From: Halovivax ruber XH-70
GTDB taxonomy: Archaea > Halobacteriota > Halobacteria > Halobacteriales > Natrialbaceae
Length of the DNA: 64,000 bases
Direction of reading: 5' to 3'
Assembly: GCF_000328525.1 (NCBI RefSeq)
Contig: NC_019964.1
Location: forward strand, 2,542,001 to 2,606,000
The notes under the pieces were generated by a model that worked only from the letters and a program-made list of their open reading frames with translations, searched no databases and was not told where the DNA came from. The translations under genes were made by a program, and so were the position numbers. Below, piece after piece: positions 35,394 through 44,009 of the stretch. The stretch's first letter is position 1; each line of letters opens with the position of its first letter.

Positions 35394-37265
35394 TCACCCC
35401 TCGTGAACGCGCTCGCCACGGTTCAACCGGGCAGCGATGGCGAACGTCTGTTCGGCCTCCCGATTCGTCGGGAAGTGAGCGGCCATGTAGCGCGCCGTCG
35501 CGACGAGCGGGAGCCGTCGATCCGCGTCGGTTTCCGCGAGCGAATGCTGGCGAAACGCCGCTTCGACGTTCTGGAGGGTGTGGAAGCCGGCGTCCTCGCG
35601 GAGGAGTCCGTGACCGAGCGTGCGCTGCAGGTCGGCGGGCTCCCCGCCGCAGTCGAAGTACTCCGCGACGAGTCGACCCGCCTCGTTCACCTGTCCCTTC
35701 TCGTCGAAGGTCGCCAGAAGGTCGTCGCGAACGTCGCCCGGGTCCCGACCGGTCTCGTTGTCACCGGGCTCCGGGATCGGGGCCGGCGGCGTGTTCAGGA
35801 AGCGGTCGAGGTAGACGCTCAGTGCGGCGTCGAACACGCCGCGGTAGAGCGCGACGGCGTCGGTCCGGCGGGTCGCCTGGTGGACCGCGTTCGCGTAGGT
35901 GAACGTGTGGTGGACCGTGTTCCAGTCGCCGAATTCGTTCGCGGTACCGAACTGTGCGACCCGCGTCGTAGCCGCTCGCGTCACTTCGGCGGCGAGGTCC
36001 GCAGCCGTCGCGCCGTTTCGAATCGCATCGGTGAGCGTCTCGACGATGGCTGCCGGATCGTCGCCCAGAAGCGTCTCCCGAACGTCGGCGGGTCGATCCC
36101 ACGACTCGCCGCGGCCGGCCTCGACCAGCGATTCGATTCCGCTCGTCTCGGTCACGTCGTCGCCGTAGACGTCGGCGAGGAGGGCGACGAGATCGACGGG
36201 CTGGCGCCACGACGACGTCTCGTCGCTGCGCGTCGCGGTCGCGAGCGGCTCGACGAGCGAGGCGAGCGTGTCGGCGACCAGCCCATCTCCGCTGCCGGTG
36301 GCGGACGAGCCAGCTCCCGTACCGGTTGCGCTCGCATCGGTCGTTCCCGTCCCGACTCGGCCGCCGTCGGGCCACCCCACCGCATCGAGGCTCTCGAACG
36401 CCTTGTTCGCGAAGTCGAGTGTATGGCCCGTCGAGAGATAGGGGTGATCGGTCGCCGCCGTGAAGACGAGGTCGGCGAGCGCCGCGTCGTCGTATCCGGC
36501 GGCGACGGCGGTCCGCAGGCAGCGCTCGGCGCCATCCTGATCGCGGACCTCGATGCAGTCGCGAAACCAGGAGCGGAGCCTGTCAAGTGACACCTCACCC
36601 GTCGAAAACGACGGCTGGTCGAATTTGGCGGGCTGGCCGGCACAGTCGGCCGCCACGTGTCGAATGCCGGTATACAGGGCCCGTTTGCGGTCGTCCTCGT
36701 CCAGCGAATCGAGTAGATTCGCCATACAACCCTGGATCGTCAACCCCGACGACCAGCCGTCCTCGCGATACTGAGTGCCGAACTCGAGCGCCGTGGTAAG
36801 CGGGTCCTGCGGATCGACGTCGGCGTCGAGCAACCCGATCGTCGACTTCGCGACCACGAGCCGAAGGTTCTCCTGCAGGCCGCTCTCCAGCCGGTCCGCC
36901 CAGTGTTCCGCCGGTGGCCGGTCGAGCGGCGGGTTCGGATCGACGTGAACCGTCCCGTCACGAATCTCGACGGGATAGGTCTGCACGTCGTCCGCCCACG
37001 GGTCGAACGTGTCTCCGCAGGACAGTTCGAACCGCGCGTGGTGCCAGTGACAGGTGAGGATGCCCTCCTCGACGGTCCCGTCCGACAGCGGAAAGCCCAT
37101 GTGCGGACACCGATTGTCCACCGCTCGCACCGCTCCCTCGTGGTGAAAGAGCGCGATCGCCGTCCCCTCCGGTGTGACGAGTTTTCGCCCCTCCGATTCG
37201 AGTGCTGCCGCGTCGACGACCGGGACGAACCCGTCCGCATCAGCCTCGTTCGCATCTGATTCCAT
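35394..37265 (-). CDS. Large Rieske [2Fe-2S] protein with a long helical C-terminal region
   Basis: From ATG 37265 the product has 623 residues. Residues 12-115 form a Rieske domain with C53-P-H55 and C72-H-W-H75 as cluster ligands, preceded by the beta strand start typical of ferredoxin components. The remaining about 500 residues are mostly helical, have many His residues (GWSSGLTIQGC..., DHPYLSTGHTLDFANKAFE, HTFTYANAVHQATRRTDA) and show no catalytic motif I recognise. They may bind a metal or act in a redox reaction. A Gly/Thr/Ser/Ala-rich linker lies near 310-330. The size is unusual; most Rieske electron carriers are about 110-150 residues. Confidence 0.85.
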   Translation of the reverse strand: MESDANEADADGFVPVVDAAALESEGRKLVTPEGTAIALFHHEGAVRAVDNRCPHMGFPLSDGTVEEGILTCHWHHARFELSCGDTFDPWADDVQTYPVEIRDGTVHVDPNPPLDRPPAEHWADRLESGLQENLRLVVAKSTIGLLDADVDPQDPLTTALEFGTQYREDGWSSGLTIQGCMANLLDSLDEDDRKRALYTGIRHVAADCAGQPAKFDQPSFSTGEVSLDRLRSWFRDCIEVRDQDGAERCLRTAVAAGYDDAALADLVFTAATDHPYLSTGHTLDFANKAFESLDAVGWPDGGRVGTGTTDASATGTGAGSSATGSGDGLVADTLASLVEPLATATRSDETSSWRQPVDLVALLADVYGDDVTETSGIESLVEAGRGESWDRPADVRETLLGDDPAAIVETLTDAIRNGATAADLAAEVTRAATTRVAQFGTANEFGDWNTVHHTFTYANAVHQATRRTDAVALYRGVFDAALSVYLDRFLNTPPAPIPEPGDNETGRDPGDVRDDLLATFDEKGQVNEAGRLVAEYFDCGGEPADLQRTLGHGLLREDAGFHTLQNVEAAFRQHSLAETDADRRLPLVATARYMAAHFPTNREAEQTFAIAARLNRGERVHEG

Positions 37266-37473
37266 GCGAACAAGCACCAGCGCAGATAACAAAACGGTTC
37301 CCTGAATCGCGTTTTTGTTCCTTCATCGACATAAGTGAGAGACGAGATGGCCGGGAGCGCGTGATCGCGACAGCGATCCGCGCAAGCATGGGGAAGGGCA
37401 GGCATACTCCAGGGATTTCACCGGGAGCGAGTCCGCGTCGCGGACGAGCGAGCGGGCCGACGACTGACCCAGA

Positions 37474-37492
37474 AGCGCCGCTTCGCGGCGCT
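37474..37492 (-). terminator. Perfect GC hairpin downstream of ilvA
   Basis: Arms AGCGCCGC and GCGGCGCT flank the three-base loop TTC. It is the second hairpin after the ilvA stop. A terminator role is inferred; archaeal termination mostly uses T-runs and none is strong here. Confidence 0.35.
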
Positions 37493-37532
37493 GTCGGGGA
37501 AGGAGGAAGGCTTTACATCAACGTTTTGCCGA

Positions 37533-37553
37533 GGGCGCGGCCGTGCCGCGCCC
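37533..37553 (-). terminator. Perfect nine-base-pair hairpin just after ilvA
   Basis: Arms GGGCGCGGC and GCCGCGCCC flank a CGT loop. Its near edge is about 17 bases after the ilvA stop and it is flanked by CTTTT and AAAAC on the minus strand. It could be a terminator or an RNA stabiliser. Confidence 0.4.
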
Positions 37554-37569
37554 GCAGCGCAAAAGGTTG

Positions 37570-38781
37570 TTAGTCGAGTTGTTCTACCTGGTACCCCGCC
37601 TGCCGCAGCGAGTCGACGAGGGCGTCGGCGTGATCGTGGCCGCGGACCTCGAGTTCGAGCTCGATCTCGGCGTCCGAGAGTTCGATCTCGCGGGAGGTAC
37701 GGTCGTGGTGGATAGAGTAGATGTTGGCGCCGTGGCCGGCAGCGATGGCGAGCAGTTCTTCGAGCGAGCCGGGGCGGTCCTTGAGGACGGTACGCAGTTT
37801 GAGGTAGCGACCCATCTCGACGAGGCCGCGCATGATGACGGTGGTGAGCGTGTTCATGTCGACGTTGCCGCCGGAGAGCAGCGGGACGATCACCTCGCCT
37901 TCGTCGTAGTCGAAGGCGTCGAAGATGGTGGCGGCGAGGCCGACCGCGCCGGCGCCCTCGACGACGGTCTTCGAGCGTTCCAGCAGGTAGACCATGGTGA
38001 CGGCGATCTCCGCGTCGGTGACGGTGACGACCTCGTCGACGTACTCCTGGATGTGAGCGAAGGTCCGATCCCCGATCGATCGGGTGGCGATGCCGTCGGC
38101 GATGGTTTCGACGTCGTCGATGACGACGCGTTCGCCCTTCTGGAGCGAGGGGGCGGCGCTGGAGGCGCCGGCAGCCTGGACGCCGATCACGCGGATGTCG
38201 GGGTCGATGCCTTTGACGGCAGCCGCGATGCCGCTGATGAGGCCGCCGCCACCGATCGGGACGACGACGGTCTCGACGTCGGGGCACTCCTCGACGATCT
38301 CGAGGCCGAGGGTTCCCTGACCAGCCATGACCTGCTCGTCGTCGAAGGCGTGGACGTAGGTGCGATCTTCCTCGCGCTCGATCTCGTGGGCGCGTTCGGC
38401 CGCGGCGTCGTAGTTCGCCCCGTGGAGGACGACCTCGGCGCCGTAGTTCTCGGTGGCCTTGACCTTCGCCGTGGGCGCGTGTTCGGGCATGACGATGGTC
38501 GAGTCGACACCGACGCGGGTCGCGGCGAGGGCGACACCCTGGGCGTGGTTGCCGGCGCTCGCGGTGACGACGCCTTTCTCCTTGGCCGCCTCGGAGAGCG
38601 TGGCGATGCGGTTGGTCGCGCCGCGGATCTTGAACGCGCCGGTTCGCTGGAAGTTCTCGTGTTTGAGGTGGACCTCCGCGCCGGTCATCGCGGTATAGGT
38701 GTGTGAATACTCGAGGGGTGTCCCACGGGCCGTCTGGGCCACGCGCTCACGGGCGGCCTCGATGTCTGCGAGTTCGAGCAT
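37570..38781 (-). CDS. ilvA: Threonine ammonia-lyase with ACT-like C-terminus
   Basis: The product has 403 residues. It is a fold-type II PLP enzyme with lysine K51 in QRTGAFKIRGA, the phosphate cup GGGGLI near 180-185, and SAGNHAQGVA (about 74-83). The last 80 residues form an ACT-like domain (VVLKDRPGSLEELLAI, DRTSREIELSDAEIELELEV) that fits allosteric control or the short catabolic type. It makes 2-oxobutanoate and ammonia from threonine for isoleucine synthesis or catabolism. The ATG follows a TATA-like box by about 27 bases. Threonine synthase lies 10 kb away. Confidence 0.95.
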   Translation of the reverse strand: MLELADIEAARERVAQTARGTPLEYSHTYTAMTGAEVHLKHENFQRTGAFKIRGATNRIATLSEAAKEKGVVTASAGNHAQGVALAATRVGVDSTIVMPEHAPTAKVKATENYGAEVVLHGANYDAAAERAHEIEREEDRTYVHAFDDEQVMAGQGTLGLEIVEECPDVETVVVPIGGGGLISGIAAAVKGIDPDIRVIGVQAAGASSAAPSLQKGERVVIDDVETIADGIATRSIGDRTFAHIQEYVDEVVTVTDAEIAVTMVYLLERSKTVVEGAGAVGLAATIFDAFDYDEGEVIVPLLSGGNVDMNTLTTVIMRGLVEMGRYLKLRTVLKDRPGSLEELLAIAAGHGANIYSIHHDRTSREIELSDAEIELELEVRGHDHADALVDSLRQAGYQVEQLD

Positions 38782-38803
38782 ACCGTAGCCTACACACAGG
38801 TCA

Positions 38804-38811
38804 CTGTTAAG
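38804..38811 (-). promoter_or_regulatory. TATA-like box for ilvA
   Basis: Read on the minus strand this is CTTAACAG, about 27 bases upstream of the ATG at 38781, compatible with a leaderless transcript. Confidence 0.45.
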
Positions 38812-38890
38812 GATTGTAGTCGGTGCGGGCGCAGCCCGATAGCGCCAGGCCCGCCCACCCCCAGTGTGATGACCCGGATCAGACAGGATT

Positions 38891-38987
38891 GCGGGTCGGT
38901 TCGCGTGCGAGAGGGAATACAGGATGCACGGCGTGTGTCGTGCATCTGTACTCGGGGCCGGGGCCTACATAAACGTAGGGGACCCGC
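38891..38987. other. Structured element (possible ncRNA, leader or operator) upstream of ilvA
   Basis: Outer arms GCGGGTC (38891-38897) and GACCCGC (38981-38987) enclose two hairpins. The larger one pairs 38918-38930 with 38939-38950: TACAGGATGCACG and CGTGCATCTGTA, with one bulged G. The smaller one is CCTAC-ATAAAC-GTAGG (38964-38979). The arrangement resembles a three-way junction. It lies in a 327-base stretch (38782-39108) without a convincing gene. Its role and strand are unknown; it may be a small RNA or a binding site for a dimeric regulator. Confidence 0.4.
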
Positions 38988-39108
38988 AGTGAAAGTGAAA
39001 CCGGGAGACTGCGGCGGGGAAAATCGATCGTCAGACGGAAAGCGGACGACCGTCATTCGTGATGGCAATTCAGCGAGCGGTAGAGCCGATCACCGGACAC
39101 GCAGGACG

Positions 39109-39525
39109 TTACGACCGCGGCCCGACGACGGTGCAGTCGGCGACCCCGTCCTGGACCCGCGATTCGAACGATCGGTCACCGGGCCACTCGGCGGCAGCAT
39201 CGAGACGGGTCGGCTCTCCCACGTACGTCCAGACGCAGTCCGCGTCGACCTCGGGATGGGAACACGAGACGGCGACGCGGACGTACAGCCCGCGGTCGAC
39301 GCCCTCGTACTCGTCCAGCGCGTCGAGGCCTGGATCGTCGACGGCGAGCAGTGATCCCTCGACGGACCCGCCGGGTGCGAGCGTCGGGTACTCGCCCTCG
39401 ACGCGGTGGAGTCCGTCGAGTATCGCGGGCCCCAGATGCGCGGCGTCGGCGGAGCCGACGACGGCCTCGACGCGTGCGGGATCGGTGAGCGTCCCGTACA
39501 CGAAGCAGGTGTGTTCGACCGTCAC
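39109..39525 (-). CDS. Gamma-glutamylcyclotransferase-like (AIG2/GGCT) protein
   Basis: The product has 138 residues. The family motif CFVYGTLTDPARVEAVVG sits at the N-terminus, with the substrate-binding YGTL loop. A likely catalytic Glu is in LDALDEYEGVDRGLYVRV near 70-88. These enzymes release 5-oxoproline from gamma-glutamyl amines or peptides. The specific substrate is not known. Confidence 0.87.
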   Translation of the reverse strand: MTVEHTCFVYGTLTDPARVEAVVGSADAAHLGPAILDGLHRVEGEYPTLAPGGSVEGSLLAVDDPGLDALDEYEGVDRGLYVRVAVSCSHPEVDADCVWTYVGEPTRLDAAAEWPGDRSFESRVQDGVADCTVVGPRS

Positions 39526-39596
39526 TATCGGAGGGTGGACGCCGGTTCACTTTCCGTTATCGGCACACTCAAATCACCGCCGATATTTCGGATCGT

Positions 39597-40979
39597 ATGA
39601 GCGATGGGGGCGTTCGCTCGCGGATGCTCGCCGTCTGGCGGCGCGTCATCGGGCTCGCGTGGCCGATCATGGCCGAGCAGACGACGCGAACGCTGATGCG
39701 GACGGTCGACATCATCATCAGCGGCATGTTCTCGCCGGCGGCGATCACCGCGATCGGACTGGCAGACCTCTACGCGCGCCTCCCGCTTCGCATCGGGCTC
39801 GGTCTCGGCGGTGGCGCGATCGCCCTGTCGAGTCAGGACACCGGCCGCGGAGCAGGCGATACCCGCGACGAGGCCATCACGCAGGCGATCGTGCTCGGGG
39901 CGATCGCGGGCGTTCCGTTCGTCCTCTTCGGGCTCGTCCTCTCCGAGTTCGCGATCAGCGTTCTCGGTGGAAACGCTGCCGTCGTCGCCTACGGGTCGGT
40001 CTACCTCGCACTCGTGATGGTGACGGCGCCGGCACGGCACGTCGGCCTGATCGCCGCCCGGGCGCTTCAGGGGACGGGCGACACCATCTCGCCGATGATC
40101 GTCAACGTCGTCGCGAACGTGGCCAACGTTACCGGGTCGGTCGTCCTGGGACTCGGCCTCTTCGGCGCGCCCCGCCTGGAGATCGTCGGCGTCGGAATCG
40201 CGACGGCCGTCGCCAACGTCTTTACCGGCATCGTCCTCGTCGGCGTCATCGCCAGCCCGTTCCGGCAGGGACGCCTCGTCCGCCCGACGGACTGGGTCGT
40301 GACGAAACAGCTCGTCGCGGTGAGTACGCCTCGCGTCGGCGAAGGGATGGTCGCGACGGCCATCGAGTTTCCCTTCAACTCCCTGCTGCTTCTCCTCGGG
40401 ACCGAGGTGAACGCTGGCTATCAGGTCGGTCGGCGAGTGTACCAGCAAATCACGAGCCCGCTCGGCCGGGGCTACAACGTCGCCGCGAGCGTCGTGGTCG
40501 GCCAGTCCCTCGGGGCGGGCAAGCCCGACCAGGCGCGATTCGAAGGCTGGTCAATCGCCGCGCTCGGCCTCGCGACCGTCGGGGTAATCGGCATCGGACT
40601 CGCCCTGGAGGCGGATACGTTCGTGGCGATCTTCACCGACGACCCCGAGACCGTCGAGTACGCAATCACCTTCGCCGTCGCCTACGGGCTCGGGGCGCCG
40701 CTCCTGGTCACCTACATCGTCATCGCCGGCGCGCTCCAGGGGGCCGGAGAGACGAAGATCCCGTTCGTCGCCCGGGCGAGCGGACTCTTCCTGTTCTACC
40801 TCTGTGGCTCGTACATCGCCGCCATCCCCCTCGGCTACGGCGCGGCCGGCGTCGGCGCCGGGATCGTCGGCTACTTCGCCTGGTCGTTGCTCGTCGTCAC
40901 CGTCGGCTTCAGGTACGGCGACTGGGCCGGGAAGGCGGCGCGGATGATGGACGAGCGCACGGATTCGGAACGCAGCTGA
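39597..40979 (+). CDS. MATE family multidrug/solute efflux transporter
   Basis: The product has 460 residues with twelve membrane segments arranged as two related halves. The N-terminal half begins VIGLAWPIMAEQTTRTLMRTVDIIISGMF, which is the typical first MATE helix pair. A matching repeat begins in the second half near residue 240 (LVAVSTPRVGEGMVATAIEFPFNSLLLLLG). It would export cations or drugs using a sodium or proton gradient. No neighbour suggests the substrate. Confidence 0.9.
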   Translation: MSDGGVRSRMLAVWRRVIGLAWPIMAEQTTRTLMRTVDIIISGMFSPAAITAIGLADLYARLPLRIGLGLGGGAIALSSQDTGRGAGDTRDEAITQAIVLGAIAGVPFVLFGLVLSEFAISVLGGNAAVVAYGSVYLALVMVTAPARHVGLIAARALQGTGDTISPMIVNVVANVANVTGSVVLGLGLFGAPRLEIVGVGIATAVANVFTGIVLVGVIASPFRQGRLVRPTDWVVTKQLVAVSTPRVGEGMVATAIEFPFNSLLLLLGTEVNAGYQVGRRVYQQITSPLGRGYNVAASVVVGQSLGAGKPDQARFEGWSIAALGLATVGVIGIGLALEADTFVAIFTDDPETVEYAITFAVAYGLGAPLLVTYIVIAGALQGAGETKIPFVARASGLFLFYLCGSYIAAIPLGYGAAGVGAGIVGYFAWSLLVVTVGFRYGDWAGKAARMMDERTDSERS

Positions 40980-41069
40980 TCGGCCCGGCAGCGTCGGTTC
41001 GACGAGAGACAGGGAAGGGAATCTATATGTGGGGAAAGGTTTTCGGCGAATGCCTCCATACGCACGGTC

Positions 41070-42326
41070 GTGCGGATCGAAATTCGACCCCAACTGGCGG
41101 TCGCGTTGCTCTTTGCCGTCCTGTTACTGACCGTCGGGGGGTCGATCGCGAGTTCGGAACTCGACGAGCCCGCTCAACGTGGCGAGATTGCGACGGAATC
41201 GTTGGAAGACGGCTCGGAACTCTGGCCGTACACGAGTCGCGGCGAGACGACGAGTCAGCGCACGCTGGCACTCAACGTCATCGTCTACGGCGACGCCGAC
41301 GTGACGGAACGATACCTGCGAGAACGTTCGATGGGAGACTGGGAGGAACTCGAGGCGGAAGAAGCGGACGTCGCACCGGAAGAAGAAGCCGTCCCGGCCA
41401 GTAACGAAACGAGTTCCACCGCCTGGGGACAGGCTGACGGCGCCAACCGTTTCACCTACGTCGAGACGCCGTCGGGGCAGGGCTACTGGCTCCCGGAATC
41501 ATATCAGCTCAAAGACGGTACCTATCTAGGTGAGCGCCACCACATTCGCGCGTACACCGATCCGGCCGCTGGAAACTGGACGGCGATGCAGGCCCACCAC
41601 GAACACTGGGATTGGTTCCAGCTGCGTCATACCGTCCACGGCATCGAGCAATCCCAATCGTACGTCGATGCGGAATTCAAAGATCGGTGGTTCGTCGAGG
41701 AGCTGATCCGAACGAACGTCGGCAACGACCGCAGCGCCGACGCCGACGGCTGGATGACCGTCGTCACCCTGCGCGGCAGCGAAACGCTCGCAATCCTCTC
41801 GCTCCTTCTGGTTGGCTCGATCGGCTGGGGATCGATGGGCCGGAGCGACGTCTACACGTTTTGGAACGACGATGCCGTCCGGGGAACAATCAACGCGCTC
41901 CTCGTCGTGACGTCGATCGTCGCGTTTTACACCTTGATCAGGGTGGCCGGCATCGAAGCCGAACAGTTCTTCGCTGACGCGCCGCCGAAGGCGATCGTGT
42001 CCGTACTCTACCCGTCACTGGTCGTCGGCCTCCCCGTCATCGTCTATCTCGGTTCCCGGCACCTCTCGGCGACGCACGCCTTTACCGCCGCGTCGCTCGG
42101 GTTCGTCGTCGCGATGTTCTTCGATTACACGAACATGGGCGTAACGACACTCCCGCTCAACACGATCGTCCACCAGGCCGCTCTCGCGACGGCACTCGGG
42201 TTCGTCGCCGCAGGCGCCTCCCAGACCGCCCGATCGCCAGTCGTGGAGCCGGGGCACGTCCGAACCGGCGTCCTGCTGTGGGCCGCAGCGATGGCCATTC
42301 CACTGTTACGCTACCTCGGCGTCTGA
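41070..42326 (+). CDS. Polytopic membrane protein with large extracellular domain, unknown function
   Basis: The GTG start at 41070 gives 418 residues. A first membrane helix (LAVALLFAVLLLTVGGSIA) is followed by about 210 mostly polar, acidic residues with repeated W and Y (YGDADVTERYLRERSMGDWEELEAEE, WTAMQAHHEHWDWF), presumably outside the cell. Six or so hydrophobic helices follow from about 240 to the end. The architecture with one helix, a domain and a helical bundle is common for haloarchaeal families without known role. The starting codon is uncertain. Confidence 0.78.
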   Translation: MRIEIRPQLAVALLFAVLLLTVGGSIASSELDEPAQRGEIATESLEDGSELWPYTSRGETTSQRTLALNVIVYGDADVTERYLRERSMGDWEELEAEEADVAPEEEAVPASNETSSTAWGQADGANRFTYVETPSGQGYWLPESYQLKDGTYLGERHHIRAYTDPAAGNWTAMQAHHEHWDWFQLRHTVHGIEQSQSYVDAEFKDRWFVEELIRTNVGNDRSADADGWMTVVTLRGSETLAILSLLLVGSIGWGSMGRSDVYTFWNDDAVRGTINALLVVTSIVAFYTLIRVAGIEAEQFFADAPPKAIVSVLYPSLVVGLPVIVYLGSRHLSATHAFTAASLGFVVAMFFDYTNMGVTTLPLNTIVHQAALATALGFVAAGASQTARSPVVEPGHVRTGVLLWAAAMAIPLLRYLGV

Positions 42327-42365
42327 GCGGGCCGCTAGCGAACACGACCGCATTTCTGTCCGGTG

Positions 42366-42608
42366 TCAATCCGGGCTCCGGTACGGACGCTCCCAGGTCG
42401 GCGTCACCCGCGTGTACAGCACGACGCCCGAGAAGATGACGACGTAGAGCAACCACGAGGGTTGTTCGAGCCAGTCGAACGTCGCCGACGCGACGAACAT
42501 CCAGCCGAGTAACAGGGCGACGTCGGCGACGATCCGACCGCCGTTGTACCGCAGGTACGCGAGCAGGCGTCGCGGCCGCGACTCGATGACCGGCTGCTCG
42601 GAGTCCAT
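42366..42608 (-). CDS. Small two-helix membrane protein
   Basis: The product has 80 residues with two hydrophobic segments (IVADVALLLGWMFVASATF and WLLYVVIFSGVVLYTRV) after a basic N-terminus. It is a conserved haloarchaeal-type small membrane protein without known function (DUF8119-like by recollection). It converges with the upstream membrane gene. Confidence 0.75.
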   Translation of the reverse strand: MDSEQPVIESRPRRLLAYLRYNGGRIVADVALLLGWMFVASATFDWLEQPSWLLYVVIFSGVVLYTRVTPTWERPYRSPD

Positions 42609-42691
42609 ACGGAGACGTGTAGACGGGCGACAATAGGCGTGTCGGCGCTCGCATCCAGACGACCGCGACGGGCGGTACAGCCAGTCGGTCG

Positions 42692-43840
42692 TTATCGCTC
42701 GTCGATCGGGACGTACTCCCGCTCTTCGGGGCCGATGTAGCGCCCGCGCGGGCGGATCAAGCGATTGTCTGCCTGATATTCGAGAACGTGTGCGGTCCAG
42801 CCACCGGTGCGGCTCATCGCGAAGATGGGCGTGTACATGTCGATCGGGATGCCCAGCTGATAGTAGACCGACCCGGAGTAGAAGTCGACGTTAGGGGCGA
42901 TTCCCTTCTCGACGAGGCCCTTCTCCTCGGAGAGGTAGTCCTCGATCGTCGTCGTGATCTCGCACCAGGTGTCGTCGCCGTTCGCGGCGAGTTCCTCGCT
43001 CCGGACCTGGAGGATCTTCGCGCGCGGGTCTTTGACGTTGTAGACGCGGTGGCCGAAGCCGGGGATGCGTCGGCCCTCGTCCGTCGCGCGCTGCACCCAC
43101 TCGCGGGGATCGAGGTCGCTCTCGTCGATCTCGAACATGACCTCCATGACGTCCTGGTTCGCCCCGCCGTGGAGCGGGCCGGAGAGGGCGCCGACGCCGG
43201 CCGTGACGGCCGCGTACATGTCCGCCATCGTCGAGCCGACGACCATCGCGGTGAACGTCGAGGCGTTCAGGCCGTGGTCGGCGTGGAGGATCAGCGCCTG
43301 GTCGAACGTCTCGGCGGCCACCTCGTCGGGTTCCTCGCCGGTGAGCATGTAGAGGAAGTTCGCCGCGAGCCCGAGGTCGGGATCGGGATCGATCGGCGAT
43401 TCGCCCTGGCGCACGCGATCGTACGCCGCGAGGATCGTGGGCGTCTTCGCGACGATCCGGCGGGCCTTCCGGCGGGCCGCCTCACGATCGTCGGCGGGGG
43501 CGTCGGCGTCCCCGTCGGTCGCCGAGAGCATCGAGACGGCGGTCCGCATCGCGGCCATCGGTTCCTCGTCGGCCGCCGCGAGCGAACGGATCGTCTCTTC
43601 GACGGCGTCGTCGATCGTGCGTTCGTCGGCCATCGCGGCCGTGAACTCGTCGAGTTCGTCCCGTGTCGGGAGGTGGCCCCGCCAGAGCAAGAAGAGCACC
43701 TCCTCGAAGGATGCCTCGGCCGCCAGGTCCTCGATGTCGTAGCCACGGTAGATCAGCCGGCCCGCGTCGCCGTCGATCGAGCTCAGCTCGGATTCCGCGG
43801 CGAGTACACCTTCTAGCCCTTTGGTGAGCTCGTCAGCCAT
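42692..43840 (-). CDS. citZ: Citrate synthase
   Basis: The product has 382 residues and matches archaeal-type citrate synthase, which condenses oxaloacetate and acetyl-CoA. The catalytic His residues are seen in GPLHGGANQDV and HRVYNVKDPRAK, and the catalytic Asp is in NVDFYSGSVYYQLGIP. HADHGLNAST is also conserved. An Asp/Ala-rich loop near 115-130 is acidic in the halophile manner. The gene stands alone and is divergent from the membrane gene at 44010. Confidence 0.95.
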   Translation of the reverse strand: MADELTKGLEGVLAAESELSSIDGDAGRLIYRGYDIEDLAAEASFEEVLFLLWRGHLPTRDELDEFTAAMADERTIDDAVEETIRSLAAADEEPMAAMRTAVSMLSATDGDADAPADDREAARRKARRIVAKTPTILAAYDRVRQGESPIDPDPDLGLAANFLYMLTGEEPDEVAAETFDQALILHADHGLNASTFTAMVVGSTMADMYAAVTAGVGALSGPLHGGANQDVMEVMFEIDESDLDPREWVQRATDEGRRIPGFGHRVYNVKDPRAKILQVRSEELAANGDDTWCEITTTIEDYLSEEKGLVEKGIAPNVDFYSGSVYYQLGIPIDMYTPIFAMSRTGGWTAHVLEYQADNRLIRPRGRYIGPEEREYVPIDER

Positions 43841-43980
43841 ACCATGGACTTTCGGTCGGTAGTGGAAAAGAGTTGCCGTTTGCGAGGGATTCTACCACGC
43901 GATTGCTGGCGATCCGTCGCCGGTCGGCTGTCCGGACACAGACAGTGTCCACACGTACTCTGGCGAAATCGGACGGATAG

Positions 43981-43986
43981 TTTAAC
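43981..43986 (+). promoter_or_regulatory. TATA-like box for the SpoIIM-type membrane protein
   Basis: TTTAAC is about 27 bases upstream of the ATG at 44010. Confidence 0.45.
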
Positions 43987-44009
43987 TGTCGGCTCGTCCA
44001 ACCACCGCT

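Larger units (their letters stand above)
37266..37569. other. Gene-free stretch with GC hairpins
   Basis: No convincing gene is seen here. The part near 37290-37320 is AT-richer and should contain the promoter of the Rieske gene. The part near 37470-37560 contains two perfect GC hairpins that lie 3' of the threonine ammonia-lyase gene. Confidence 0.6.

Noticed and set aside
37266-37560. Possible degraded transposase fragment 3' of ilvA
   Set aside because: Minus-strand peptides there (such as AAKRRFWVS) do not match a transposase motif I can name; kept as hairpins only.
38866-39354. Plus-strand frame of 162 residues upstream of the AIG2-like gene
   Set aside because: Low-complexity Arg/Gly content, no conserved motif, and overlap with the gamma-glutamylcyclotransferase-like gene on the other strand.
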